Assembly (NCBI GenBank): GCA_022510745.1
Contig: JAFLSY010000004.1
Coordinates: 1-64,000 of the forward strand
Length of the DNA stretch: 64,000 nt
From: Lachnospiraceae bacterium
GTDB lineage: Bacteria > Bacillota > Clostridia > Lachnospirales > Lachnospiraceae
Reading direction: 5' to 3'
Part shown: positions 33,849 through 41,024 of the stretch, piece after piece
Position numbering within the stretch: position 1 is the stretch's first letter
How the letters are laid out: each line of letters begins with the position of its first letter
Notes under the pieces: model-generated
Database searches by the model: none
Seen by the model: only the letters and a program-made list of their open reading frames with translations
What the model was told of the DNA's origin: nothing
Translations under genes and position numbers: made by a program

Positions 33849-34194
33849 ATGAAAGAAATATCTCTATGTGTCATGACTAGAGAACTGTGCCATGAATTGT
33901 ATAAAGGTTGGGAAAATGATCCCGACATATATATGAATATGAATTTATTTACAACATACAAATATGATGAAAACACAGTAAATAAGTATTTTGAATCTAA
34001 GCAAAATCCATCCCGTATTTTATTCGCTATTATGAAAGATGGTAAGCCGATAGGGGAGCTTCATTTAAAGCAGATAGATCGGGAAAATAAAGAGTGTACC
34101 ATGAGCATTCATATGCACAATGATACTGGAAAAGGTCGGATTTCAGTTTTTAAAAGAAGAAAAGGGATTTAGGTATTATCGGTATGTGCGGTAA
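33849..34194 (+). pseudogene. GNAT acetyltransferase with internal deletion
   Basis: The first about 90 residues follow the RimJ/RimL-type GNAT pattern up to KECTMSIHMHND. The frame then stops at 34172. In another frame the DNA reads ILEKVGFQFLKEEKG and, with one more shift, FRYYRYVR to the stop at 34194, which is a normal GNAT C-terminus. The acetyl-CoA loop and following helix are missing, so the protein must be inactive. Confidence 0.75.
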
Positions 34195-34346
34195 ATTCTA
34201 AGTTGGAGAAGCGTTGAAATATGAAATATTTACGTACAATGCCCTTGTTCTACTGGATATTTTAGATGCTGTACTGTATAATGGTTTGAGATAAGCATTT
34301 TTGTAATAGCTTAAGTGCACTCATTTTTTATACTAGGAGGAAAATT
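34195..34346. other. Spacer with gene debris
   Basis: Begins TAAATTCTAAGTTGGAGAAG, a collapsed array repeat with ribosome binding site. A 14-codon frame MKYLRTMPLFYWIF then stop follows, which is probably the start of a lost gene. It ends with the AGGAGGAAAATT leader of the next gene. Confidence 0.45.
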
Positions 34347-34793
34347 ATGCCACCTGTAGGAATTGCATTAATTCTAGGATTTGTTGTTATTTTGATTGTC
34401 TGTGTTATGGTTGACAAGAAAGGGAATGAAAAATTTAAAAATCAAATGGAGAAACAGTATCCCGTTAAAGAGGCATATGGGCGTGCCTATATCACTGAGA
34501 AAGGGGAACTCTTGTATCGTTTGGAATCCGGAACGGTGTTAGGATATAAGAAATGGAATATAGGAGACATTGCGTACATCGCCACCTATAAGGGGGAGTT
34601 CTCTTTTTTGGATAAGGATAGAAATGCCATGCGTGGAGAGTATTTAACGCCCTCAAAAAAGAAGTTTTTGAAAGAAATGGGCTATGCTTCTTTTAACGTT
34701 GGAGTAGGTGAAGTGAAAGATTATGTGAACTTTGTGAAGAAACATGGACCGCATATTGAACACTCTGTCGGTGGAAAAGTGGTTCAGGATTAA
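34347..34793 (+). CDS. Membrane-anchored hypothetical protein, copy 2 of 2
   Basis: 148 residues, same as 29156-29602 with scattered substitutions (for example GRAYITEKGELLY for ERAYVTEKGELLY). N-terminal membrane helix VGIALILGFVVILIVCVMV, cytoplasmic beta-rich domain, same C-terminus. A rho-independent terminator follows closely, which copy 1 lacks. Function unknown. Confidence 0.75.
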   Translation: MPPVGIALILGFVVILIVCVMVDKKGNEKFKNQMEKQYPVKEAYGRAYITEKGELLYRLESGTVLGYKKWNIGDIAYIATYKGEFSFLDKDRNAMRGEYLTPSKKKFLKEMGYASFNVGVGEVKDYVNFVKKHGPHIEHSVGGKVVQD

Positions 34794-34828
34794 ATAAAAA
34801 GAACAGAAATGGATGAAGAATTTCAAAT

Positions 34829-34860
34829 AAAAGGTGTTGTGATGCAACACCTTTTTCTTT
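34829..34860 (+). terminator. Rho-independent terminator
   Basis: AAAGGTGTTG (34830-34839) and CAACACCTTT (34845-34854), perfect 10-bp stem, 5-base loop, followed by a T-rich tail. Confidence 0.85.
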
Positions 34861-35032
34861 TATGAGGTTTCGACAAAAGGATAGTAATTCTATTTTTTAT
34901 TTCAATTTTAATGACAGCAATAAGAAAATAGTATAAAATTTTGATATGAGCCGGCTCGTAAATTGATTAAATTGTAAGGTTCACAACAAAATGAAATTGC
35001 GGATTGCGAAAGCATAAGTAGGAGGGGATAAT

Positions 35033-35440
35033 ATGGGGCTGTTTGATATTTTCAAAAATAATTTTAAGGAAAAAACGACCGATGTGGATTTTGAGAACGT
35101 AAAATATACAGGTAAGATGAATCTGGAGAATAATTTTGATGGACCAATAGATTCCCCAACATGGCAGCAGGTGCAGCTTTATATTAATAAAATGATTCAA
35201 AATAACGAAGAATTTATAACACTAACATTAAGTGAGGCAGTGTATGGAGTGAGATATATGCAAGCGTGTAGTGTTAATGGGGAGTATTCTCTGCAGCTTG
35301 GTGTAGAGACGGATACCAAAACGAATCTTGTGGAAAAAGTATGTGATAAGAAGGAGTTGCTTGAACGCTTTGCACAGTTCTACGAATATGGGTTTGTACA
35401 CGATATGGACCAGTTTAAGCCGGTGTTATTTTTTGTATGA
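35033..35440 (+). CDS. Hypothetical protein, 135 residues, copy 2 of 2
   Basis: Near-identical to 25631-26038 (for example KNNFKEKTTDV for KNNFKKKTTDV). Soluble, no motif recognised. The same AGGAGG-type leader precedes it. Its stop overlaps the ATG of a nitroreductase remnant (TGATGG), which suggests that originally the pair was a coupled two-gene unit. That supports a redox-related or stress context, but weakly. Confidence 0.75.
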   Translation: MGLFDIFKNNFKEKTTDVDFENVKYTGKMNLENNFDGPIDSPTWQQVQLYINKMIQNNEEFITLTLSEAVYGVRYMQACSVNGEYSLQLGVETDTKTNLVEKVCDKKELLERFAQFYEYGFVHDMDQFKPVLFFV

Positions 35441-35559
35441 TGGATTTTTATGAGGTGATTAACAAACAACGGACTATGAGAGACTGGCATTTTATCGTTA
35501 TGAAAGACAAACAGGTTGTGCTGAAACTGATTGAAAATTCCAATGAAAATATCCGATGA
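35440..35559 (+). pseudogene. Nitroreductase N-terminal fragment
   Basis: 39 codons: MDFYEVINKQRTMRDW, the standard opening of the nitroreductase family (FMN-binding arginine region), then HFIVMKDKQVVLKLIENSN, which is not a normal continuation, and a stop. A further piece follows at about 35605-35640. The gene has been broken by internal rearrangement. Confidence 0.6.
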
Positions 35560-35634
35560 AGAAGGGAGATAACAGAAATTGGACAAAAGGAATATTCATT
35601 CAACGAAGTGATACATAAGGATGTATGGTGGGTT

Positions 35635-35690
35635 AAATTCCTGTGTGTCAAGATAGGGATGCGAGCAGCAAATTAGAATTTGACAGGAGA
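35635..35690 (+). repeat. Array repeat R9
   Basis: AAATTC (35635-35640) pairs with GAATTT (35676-35681). The loop is AAGATAGGGATGCGAGCAGCAAATTA, so the inner hairpin is degraded. It ends TGACAGGAG, the ribosome binding site of the next gene. Confidence 0.7.
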
Positions 35691-35695
35691 ATAAT

Positions 35696-36193
35696 ATGGA
35701 AAGACAAATTCTTTCGAAAGGAGAAGATGTCGTGATTGTAAGATGGAAACCACAATGGTACGAATTGGATCAATCCATTGTGGTTGGAGATGTAGATTTG
35801 TTCTATTTATCAAAGGATATGCTCTATTTTGCCAATGGTTTTGCGGATGACAATGATTGTGAAGTCAAAGCAAAGGTATTAAGTATCAACCATTTAGAGT
35901 TAGGAGATATAAAAGGGATTATTACACTTGGTTTAGACTATTCAATATACCTTAGCAATGGAAATATAATAATCGTAAATGCGGAGGAATCTCCGGGCAC
36001 TATCGAAAATTCTAAATATGTTGTAAGAGAATGGGGTTTCGAGGTGCAGATTAATATTATTGAGAAAACTGGTCTGTCATCTAAAGAAAGATTAAAAATG
36101 CTCGGTTCTAATGAAAAGAAAGTACTTCAACAGGAATGCATTAAAAGATATAAAGCCTTATTAGATTTAGCCGAAGCAGATTGGGACTGTTGA
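35696..36193 (+). CDS. Hypothetical protein, 165 residues
   Basis: Beta-rich N-terminal two-thirds (VIVRWKPQWYELDQSIVVGDVDLFYL, GLDYSIYLSNGNIIIV) and a helical C-terminus (SSKERLKMLGSNEKKVLQQE). No signal peptide, membrane segment or known motif. ATG 35696 follows ACAGGAGAATA from repeat R9. A collapsed repeat follows. Unassigned. Confidence 0.65.
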   Translation: MERQILSKGEDVVIVRWKPQWYELDQSIVVGDVDLFYLSKDMLYFANGFADDNDCEVKAKVLSINHLELGDIKGIITLGLDYSIYLSNGNIIIVNAEESPGTIENSKYVVREWGFEVQINIIEKTGLSSKERLKMLGSNEKKVLQQECIKRYKALLDLAEADWDC

Positions 36194-36223
36194 ACTTGTC
36201 TGATTAATTCAAGTTTGCGAGGG
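36193..36223 (+). repeat. Collapsed array repeat
   Basis: AACTTG (36193-36198) and CAAGTT (36210-36215) form a 6-bp hairpin around an 11-base unrelated loop, then TGCGAGGGG as ribosome binding site. The arms and the 3' end are of the family type; the conserved loop is gone. Confidence 0.5.
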
Positions 36224-36229
36224 GAAATA

Positions 36230-36508
36230 ATGATTCAAACTTATGATTTTGTATTTAAGGCGAAATATGACCAAGATTTTATGAAAGTTTTGCAAGATGC
36301 TATTTCAAGTAATGAGAATTGTGAAGTATATACAGATAGACATAAGTTGAATTTTGATGCAAAATCGCAAATGGTAAGCATTACTCCTAATTCAAACACG
36401 GGTAATTACAATAAAATTATTCCTAAAAAGATTAAATATGAAGCGTTGATGAAAATGCTTAAGGGTGAGTGGGATAATTTTGCACCTGATGATATTACAG
36501 ATATATAA
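36230..36508 (+). CDS. Hypothetical protein, 92 residues, copy 2 of 3
   Basis: Begins MIQTYDFVFKAKYDQDFM; nearly the same as 22000-22278 (about ten substitutions). ATG 36230 follows GCGAGGGGAAATA. Function unknown. Both intact copies are followed by short repeat-like sequences, and a third copy has decayed. A 12-codon debris frame (MIEKIYSILKG, 36531-36566) follows it. Confidence 0.75.
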   Translation: MIQTYDFVFKAKYDQDFMKVLQDAISSNENCEVYTDRHKLNFDAKSQMVSITPNSNTGNYNKIIPKKIKYEALMKMLKGEWDNFAPDDITDI

Positions 36509-36570
36509 ATCGAAGTCTGGGGAGAGAATAATGATTGAGAAGATTTATTCTATTTTGAAAGGTTGATAGT

Positions 36571-36843
36571 ATGGATAAAAAAGCTTTTGCTATATGCATG
36601 AAACAAAATCGGGTAAATCAAACTCTATCCCTTGAAGACTTGGAAAAACTAACGGGAATTTCAATAGAAAAATTAATGGAATTTGAGACAGGTGAATTTG
36701 AACGGATTAAGGCAAGTGAAATAGAGGAAATAGGAAAGGCAATCAATGTTCCTGTTGCGATACTCATGAAGGGTGGTGGAATGATGAGTATTCGCCATCG
36801 AAATGAAAATGGAGAATCTCTATGTGAATGGATTGAATATTAG
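36571..36843 (+). CDS. XRE-like helix-turn-helix protein
   Basis: 90 residues. QTLSLEDLEKLTGISIEKLMEFETGEFERIKASEIEEIGKAINVP matches the five-helix Cro/C1 fold, with LEKLTGISIEKLMEFE as helices 2 and 3. A short C-terminal tail follows. Probably a small DNA-binding regulator, or an antitoxin without its partner. The ribosome binding site GAAAGGTTGATAGT is weak but correctly placed. Confidence 0.7.
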   Translation: MDKKAFAICMKQNRVNQTLSLEDLEKLTGISIEKLMEFETGEFERIKASEIEEIGKAINVPVAILMKGGGMMSIRHRNENGESLCEWIEY

Positions 36844-36870
36844 GAGTTGATGATATGAATTTTATTTCAG

Positions 36871-36921
36871 CAAATTCTTGTTTATCGGGATAAGGACGTG
36901 AGGAACAAAGCTGAATTTGGA
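36871..36921 (+). repeat. Array repeat R10
   Basis: CAAATTC (36871-36877) and GAATTTG (36913-36919), perfect 7 bp. Loop TTTATCGGGATAAGGACGTGAGGAACAAAGCT intact. It is followed by GGAGAAATAC and an ATG. Confidence 0.8.
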
Positions 36922-36928
36922 GAAATAC

Positions 36929-36999
36929 ATGAAAAATATATAAATGCGATACATATTATTTTTACGATTGTTGCTTGGGGGCTGCTTTGCATAAGTTAA
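36929..36999 (+). pseudogene. Frameshifted small membrane protein
   Basis: The ATG behind repeat R10 soon meets a stop (MKNI). Shifted by one base, the DNA reads EKYINAIHIIFTIVAWGLLC, a typical membrane segment, then a stop. Probably a one-helix cassette gene inactivated by an indel within its first codons. The remainder to 37096 holds no gene. Confidence 0.45.
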
Positions 37000-37096
37000 A
37001 TCTGCTTTTCTGTCAAAAAGGGTAAAAACAGGTCTCAAAATCAATGAAACCGTAAGAAGAATGTGTAGATAGTAAAAAATCATGGAGGTTAATAAA

Positions 37097-37636
37097 ATGC
37101 AATATGCTATAGAATTATATTATGATAAAGAAACAGAGAAAAAGCTTTTTGCTTTAGCACAAAAAGTTGCAGACGAAAAATTAAGTACAAAGTTTCTGGA
37201 ATGGAAAACAAGACCGCATCTTACATTAGCGTGCTTTAATGATGTTGACGAAGCAAAATGTACAGAATTATTAAAAGAGTTTGCCGATGATCATAAAGTA
37301 ATGCCTGCATATATAGGTTCGGTCGGAATGTTTAATGACACAAAAACTATTTTTGTATCGCCTATGATGAATAAGAGTATGTATCAGTTTCACGGTGAAT
37401 TACATACGGCACTGAAAGATTTTGATTCTGTCGGCTGGGAATGGTACTGGCCTGACCGTTGGGTACCGCATTGTACAATAGCATTGACAAACGAAGATGC
37501 AGACGAAGTTTTCTATAAGGCGAGCGACTTAATATTGCATGAATTCAAAAAGATGGCAGGAGAATTCACGGCAATCGGATTGACTAAAATCACGTTTCCT
37601 GTGAAAGAAATCTGTACAATAGAGTTATGCAGATAA
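37097..37636 (+). CDS. 2H phosphoesterase (2'-5' RNA ligase-like)
   Basis: 179 residues from ATG 37097 (GGAGG 9 nt upstream). Both 2H signature motifs are present: RPHLTLACF near residue 36 and PHCTIAL near residue 124, giving two H-x-T/S-x histidines. The family includes RNA 2'-5' ligases and cyclic nucleotide phosphodiesterases acting on 2',3'-cyclic or 1'',2''-cyclic phosphates. Substrate unknown; single-domain cytosolic enzyme. Confidence 0.85.
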   Translation: MQYAIELYYDKETEKKLFALAQKVADEKLSTKFLEWKTRPHLTLACFNDVDEAKCTELLKEFADDHKVMPAYIGSVGMFNDTKTIFVSPMMNKSMYQFHGELHTALKDFDSVGWEWYWPDRWVPHCTIALTNEDADEVFYKASDLILHEFKKMAGEFTAIGLTKITFPVKEICTIELCR

Positions 37637-37661
37637 GCCGGAAGTTGTAGAGGAGAACACA

Positions 37662-38495
37662 ATGGAAGGAATCCTTACAGCAAAAAGTGTAATGTCATTT
37701 GATGGATGCGAATCATTTGTCAACGGTTTTTGCACTGACAATATTTTTTCTGACCCGATGCTGTCTCATGCTGAACAGATAAAGTGCAATCTGATAGATG
37801 CCATCGAGAAAAAAGACAGTCATGTCGTTATTAGTATATGCATGAATCAACAAATAATTGGTCTGTTCTCATTTCTTGCTTTGAAAGATGAACAGTATCT
37901 TGAAATGCTTGTTGGACTTTCCCGCTACGAAGAGGCATACAGCGCAATGTTTGCGTATCTGAAAGAGCATTTTACCGGTTACAGTGCAGACTTTGTTTTT
38001 AACCCCAACAACTATTTGCTCTATAATTGTCTCAAACAAAACGGCGCTGAGTTTTATGAAGAAGAACAACGGATGGTTTATAATAACTCCGCTTTTAATA
38101 TAGACACAACCGGCGTGGAGTTGTTGACAGAACCGTATATCCCCTCTTATATTAAAATACACAGAACCGATATGTATTGGACAGGCGAAAAAATCCTTGC
38201 GGCAAAAGAGCAATTCCGGACTCTGATTGCAATAGAGAATGGAACTGTGGTCGGTTATCTTGATGTAACCTATTGCCATGAAGAAAATGAGCCCTATGAT
38301 CTGTGGGTTAAGGAAGAACACCGCCGAAAAGGCTATGGCAGGAAGTTGCTTGCAAAAGCTCTGGAAATGAACAAGCCAAAAGGAATGATGGTACTTGTTG
38401 AAATCCATAACGAAGCTGCTGTTCATCTGTACGAATCGATGGGATTTGAAAGAATCGATAATCAGAATAGTGTAACAGCACATTTGCAAATGTAA
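37662..38495 (+). CDS. GNAT family N-acetyltransferase, two-part
   Basis: 277 residues. The N-terminal 150 residues look like a degenerate GNAT-like half. The C-terminal half is a clear GNAT: IAIENGTVVGYLDVTYC, then YDLWVKEEHRRKGYGRKLL with the acetyl-CoA loop R-R-K-G-Y-G, then VEIHNEAAVHLYESMGF. Tandem-GNAT architecture is known in mycothiol-synthase-like proteins, but no such role is claimed. Ribosome binding site GAGGAG. Confidence 0.85.
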   Translation: MEGILTAKSVMSFDGCESFVNGFCTDNIFSDPMLSHAEQIKCNLIDAIEKKDSHVVISICMNQQIIGLFSFLALKDEQYLEMLVGLSRYEEAYSAMFAYLKEHFTGYSADFVFNPNNYLLYNCLKQNGAEFYEEEQRMVYNNSAFNIDTTGVELLTEPYIPSYIKIHRTDMYWTGEKILAAKEQFRTLIAIENGTVVGYLDVTYCHEENEPYDLWVKEEHRRKGYGRKLLAKALEMNKPKGMMVLVEIHNEAAVHLYESMGFERIDNQNSVTAHLQM

Positions 38496-38516
38496 AAAGT
38501 GAGGGTATGAAGCATT

Positions 38517-39548
38517 ATGAATTTTGACTTGGAAACATTTCATAAATTTGATTTCACCGGTTCTCAAATTACGGCCCATAATATATGGCAATCTCAAGGG
38601 ACGCTTTACAATCTCAATCTTGAGGGGAGTTTTGAAAAAGAACAATATGAAAACTGCAGGTTCTGGTGCTTTTGGTTTAAACACTTTGAGAACCAAGGCG
38701 ATGCGAACATTGCCGACCTGACAGGTAATAGAATAAGTTTTTTGGATATTTGTTTGGAAGGCGAACTTTTCCTTGTGAAAATGATTTTGGAAACGAACGA
38801 TGATACAAGAGAAATAGTTTTCCGGTGTCGAGAAGTAAGAGTGAATTATTACAGATACACGGGTATGTCCTATCGCAATCTTTACGGTACAGAGGATTAT
38901 CAGAAATTCATTGACAAACAGAGATATGTACTCGACAAAAAGTATTTTGTGAATCAAGAGGAAATCGCTCTGCCTGACGGCTATTCCGTAGAGACAGCTT
39001 TATATAATGATTCAGCCAAATACGCCTTCAAAGCACGTTTGCAGAAATGTATTTTGAAAAAATCAGGCAAAACAATCTACGAATACCTATGCACTTATTA
39101 TCACGGTGCAAGATTCAAGGACTTTATTCTTCACAGTAATGGAAGAAGGTATTTCCCTTTTCATGTGGACTTGTACGGAATAAGCTATCTTGATATTGAT
39201 TCGCTTGAGGCTTACCATTATGTTCCTGAGGGATATGCCCATGACTTTAACTATCCTTTCGGTGAATCTTTCATCATCACGAATATTTACTATGATAAAA
39301 ATACAGATCTGATTGCCTACGGGGGCTGTTATTGGGCCGGCCCATCCGATGTTATGGTAGGTGATTTTTCTGAACCGTTAAACTTTAATCCCAAGCTTTT
39401 TGATATAAGCAAAATTTTGGATCCCGACAGTGAGGGATATGAAATTGATTTTAAGCAATGGCAAGATGACAAGCTTGTGGTAACTGTTGAAGGTGAGGAA
39501 AAGAAAATTTCTGTTGAGGAAATTATAAAAGCGATAAAGTATGCGTAG
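38517..39548 (+). CDS. Hypothetical protein, 343 residues
   Basis: Large soluble, aromatic-rich, beta-dominated protein with acidic surface (VEGEEKKISVEEIIKAIKYA at the end). No signal peptide, catalytic motif or family recognised. The ATG at 38517 is preceded by AGTGAGGG. The gene follows the GNAT by 21 nt and is directly followed by the SGNH hydrolase, so these may be co-transcribed. Confidence 0.65.
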   Translation: MNFDLETFHKFDFTGSQITAHNIWQSQGTLYNLNLEGSFEKEQYENCRFWCFWFKHFENQGDANIADLTGNRISFLDICLEGELFLVKMILETNDDTREIVFRCREVRVNYYRYTGMSYRNLYGTEDYQKFIDKQRYVLDKKYFVNQEEIALPDGYSVETALYNDSAKYAFKARLQKCILKKSGKTIYEYLCTYYHGARFKDFILHSNGRRYFPFHVDLYGISYLDIDSLEAYHYVPEGYAHDFNYPFGESFIITNIYYDKNTDLIAYGGCYWAGPSDVMVGDFSEPLNFNPKLFDISKILDPDSEGYEIDFKQWQDDKLVVTVEGEEKKISVEEIIKAIKYA

Positions 39549-39600
39549 GGCCTGCAAAGCCATGAGTTACGAATGGAGTAGGTATGGAAGTGAGGTTAAA

Positions 39601-40245
39601 ATGGAAAAGGAAGCATGGCGGATAGAAAAGGAAAAATTGGTGGAGCAATACCGCAAGGCCAATCGGAGTGCGGTCAGGGGACAAGTGGTTTTTACCGGTT
39701 CCTCTCTGATGGAGATGTTTCCAATAGAACAGTGGGCAAAAGACTTGGAAGAAGATGCACCTATAATATATAACCGCAGTGTGGGCGGATACAAAACTAC
39801 GGATCTGCTCCCGATATTGGATGTGTGTGTATTGGAACTGGAACCGAAGAAAGTGTTTATCAATATCGGAACCAACGATTTAAATGACTCGGATGTTCCG
39901 TTACAGGAAGTGATGGCGCATTACGAGGAAATCCTAACGATCATTGAGAAGGCACTGCCGGAAACTGTCATTTACCTCATGGCCTATTATCCCATTAACT
40001 ATGAAGCGGCAGCGGAAGAAATGAAACCCTGTCTGCTGATACGAACCAATGAAAAGATTCATCTGGCAAATAAAGAAGTAGAAAAACTGGCGGACAAACA
40101 TGGCCAACATTATATCGATGTGAATGGACCTCTAAAGGATGAAAAAGGTAATCTGAAAGCGGAATATACCATAGAAGGCATGCATATCAAACCGGAAGGT
40201 TACCGTGCCATCTTTGAAGACGTCATGCGCTATGTGAGAGAATAA
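39601..40245 (+). CDS. SGNH/GDSL hydrolase
   Basis: 214 residues from ATG 39601. Block I is VVFTGSSLMEMF (nucleophile serine), block II glycine is in NRSVGGYKT, block III is FINIGTNDL (the G-x-N-D asparagine), and block V is EGMHIKPEGY with the catalytic D/H region. Cytosolic (no signal peptide). SGNH enzymes deacylate lipids, sugars or acyl-CoAs; the substrate here is unknown. An upstream in-frame start at 39541 would overlap the previous gene and lacks a ribosome binding site. Confidence 0.85.
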   Translation: MEKEAWRIEKEKLVEQYRKANRSAVRGQVVFTGSSLMEMFPIEQWAKDLEEDAPIIYNRSVGGYKTTDLLPILDVCVLELEPKKVFINIGTNDLNDSDVPLQEVMAHYEEILTIIEKALPETVIYLMAYYPINYEAAAEEMKPCLLIRTNEKIHLANKEVEKLADKHGQHYIDVNGPLKDEKGNLKAEYTIEGMHIKPEGYRAIFEDVMRYVRE

Positions 40246-40281
40246 GGCTTTAACTTAACAATGTAAAGGAGTGGAGAAACT

Positions 40282-40809
40282 ATGAAAAAAGTATTAGTGG
40301 TAGTGGATATGCAAAATGATTTTGTAAACGGATGTCTGGGGAGTGAAGAGGCACGTGAAATTTTGCCTAATGTGAAAAAGAAAATTTTAGAATATCGGAA
40401 AAATGGGGATACCATAATTTTTACAAGGGATACCCATGACGAAAACTATCTTCAGTCTCAGGAGGGAAAATATTTGCCGGTTCCCCACTGTATTTGTGGG
40501 ACAGATGGATGGAAGATTGTAGACGGACTTGAGGTGGAAGGATGTCAGTACATTGACAAGCCTAATTTTGGATGGATACACTGGGATACTGAAAACCTTA
40601 GTGATAAAGATGAGATCGAATTGATCGGTGTGTGCACGGATATTTGCGTGGTTTCTAATGCGCTGCTGATAAAGGCAATGTATCCTGAAACACATATTGT
40701 AGTAGATGCAAGCTGCTGTGCAGGTGTAACACCGGAGAGTCATAGGGCGGCATTATTCACGATGAAATCTTGCCAGATTGATGTGATGAATGATACAGAA
40801 ATAGTATAA
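40282..40809 (+). CDS. Isochorismatase family cysteine hydrolase
   Basis: 175 residues. LVVVDMQNDFVNG carries the catalytic aspartate, KPNFGW the lysine region and VCTDICVVSNALL the catalytic cysteine. Nicotinamidase-like features include the TRDTHDENY segment (the metal-binding histidine region) and CICGTDGWKIV. It may hydrolyse nicotinamide or a related amide or isochorismate; exact substrate unproven. AAAGGAGTGG ribosome binding site. Last gene of the array-like region. Confidence 0.85.
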   Translation: MKKVLVVVDMQNDFVNGCLGSEEAREILPNVKKKILEYRKNGDTIIFTRDTHDENYLQSQEGKYLPVPHCICGTDGWKIVDGLEVEGCQYIDKPNFGWIHWDTENLSDKDEIELIGVCTDICVVSNALLIKAMYPETHIVVDASCCAGVTPESHRAALFTMKSCQIDVMNDTEIV

Positions 40810-40825
40810 GTAAGAATTCCTGTGG

Positions 40826-40966
40826 AGAGAAAAACAATTGCTTTGGGGACCCTTAAAAAGCGTCGGTCCTTAGGCTGCGTATAGAGGGCGCAGCACTCTG
40901 CAGCCTTATGTGCCGTTACGCTTTTTACGGAGTGGAAACGTGTCCCCGAAGGAACTGTTTTTCTCT
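40826..40966 (+). ncRNA. Candidate structured RNA, 6S-like rod
   Basis: About 141 nt able to fold end to end: AGAGAAAAACA with TGTTTTTCTCT (11 bp), GGGGAC with GTCCCC, AAAAAGCGT with ACGCTTTTT (9 bp), GGCTGC with GCAGCC, and AGAG with CTCT at the tip. The stems are separated by internal loops. A TATAAG box at 40805 could drive it. The rod shape recalls 6S RNA, but I do not recognise conserved 6S sequence. A leader of the U32 gene or a mobile-element junction are alternatives. Confidence 0.55.
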
Positions 40967-41024
40967 TTGCAGTAACTTGTAATAAAAAGCTTGGGCACAT
41001 TTGTCCGAGCGGAAAGGCACCATT

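Larger units (their letters stand above)
34863..35640 (+). repeat. Duplicated module with leader, copy 2
   Basis: AGGTTTCGACAAAA through the 135-residue gene and nitroreductase remnant; partner of 25461-26085. The longer copy, it shows the order leader, gene, nitroreductase fragment, array repeat R9. Confidence 0.75.

Noticed and set aside
4006..36921. Canonical integron attC sites
   Set aside because: The repeats lack the RYYYAAC and GTTRRRY core sites, and no integron integrase gene is present, so they are described as a separate, attC-like family only.
37869..38957. 362-codon open frame on the minus strand
   Set aside because: It lies antisense across a convincing GNAT gene and the next plus-strand gene, has no ribosome binding site and no family features.
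1..41000. CRISPR array
   Set aside because: The short repeats are irregularly spaced by whole genes of different length, not by uniform spacers, and no cas genes are present.
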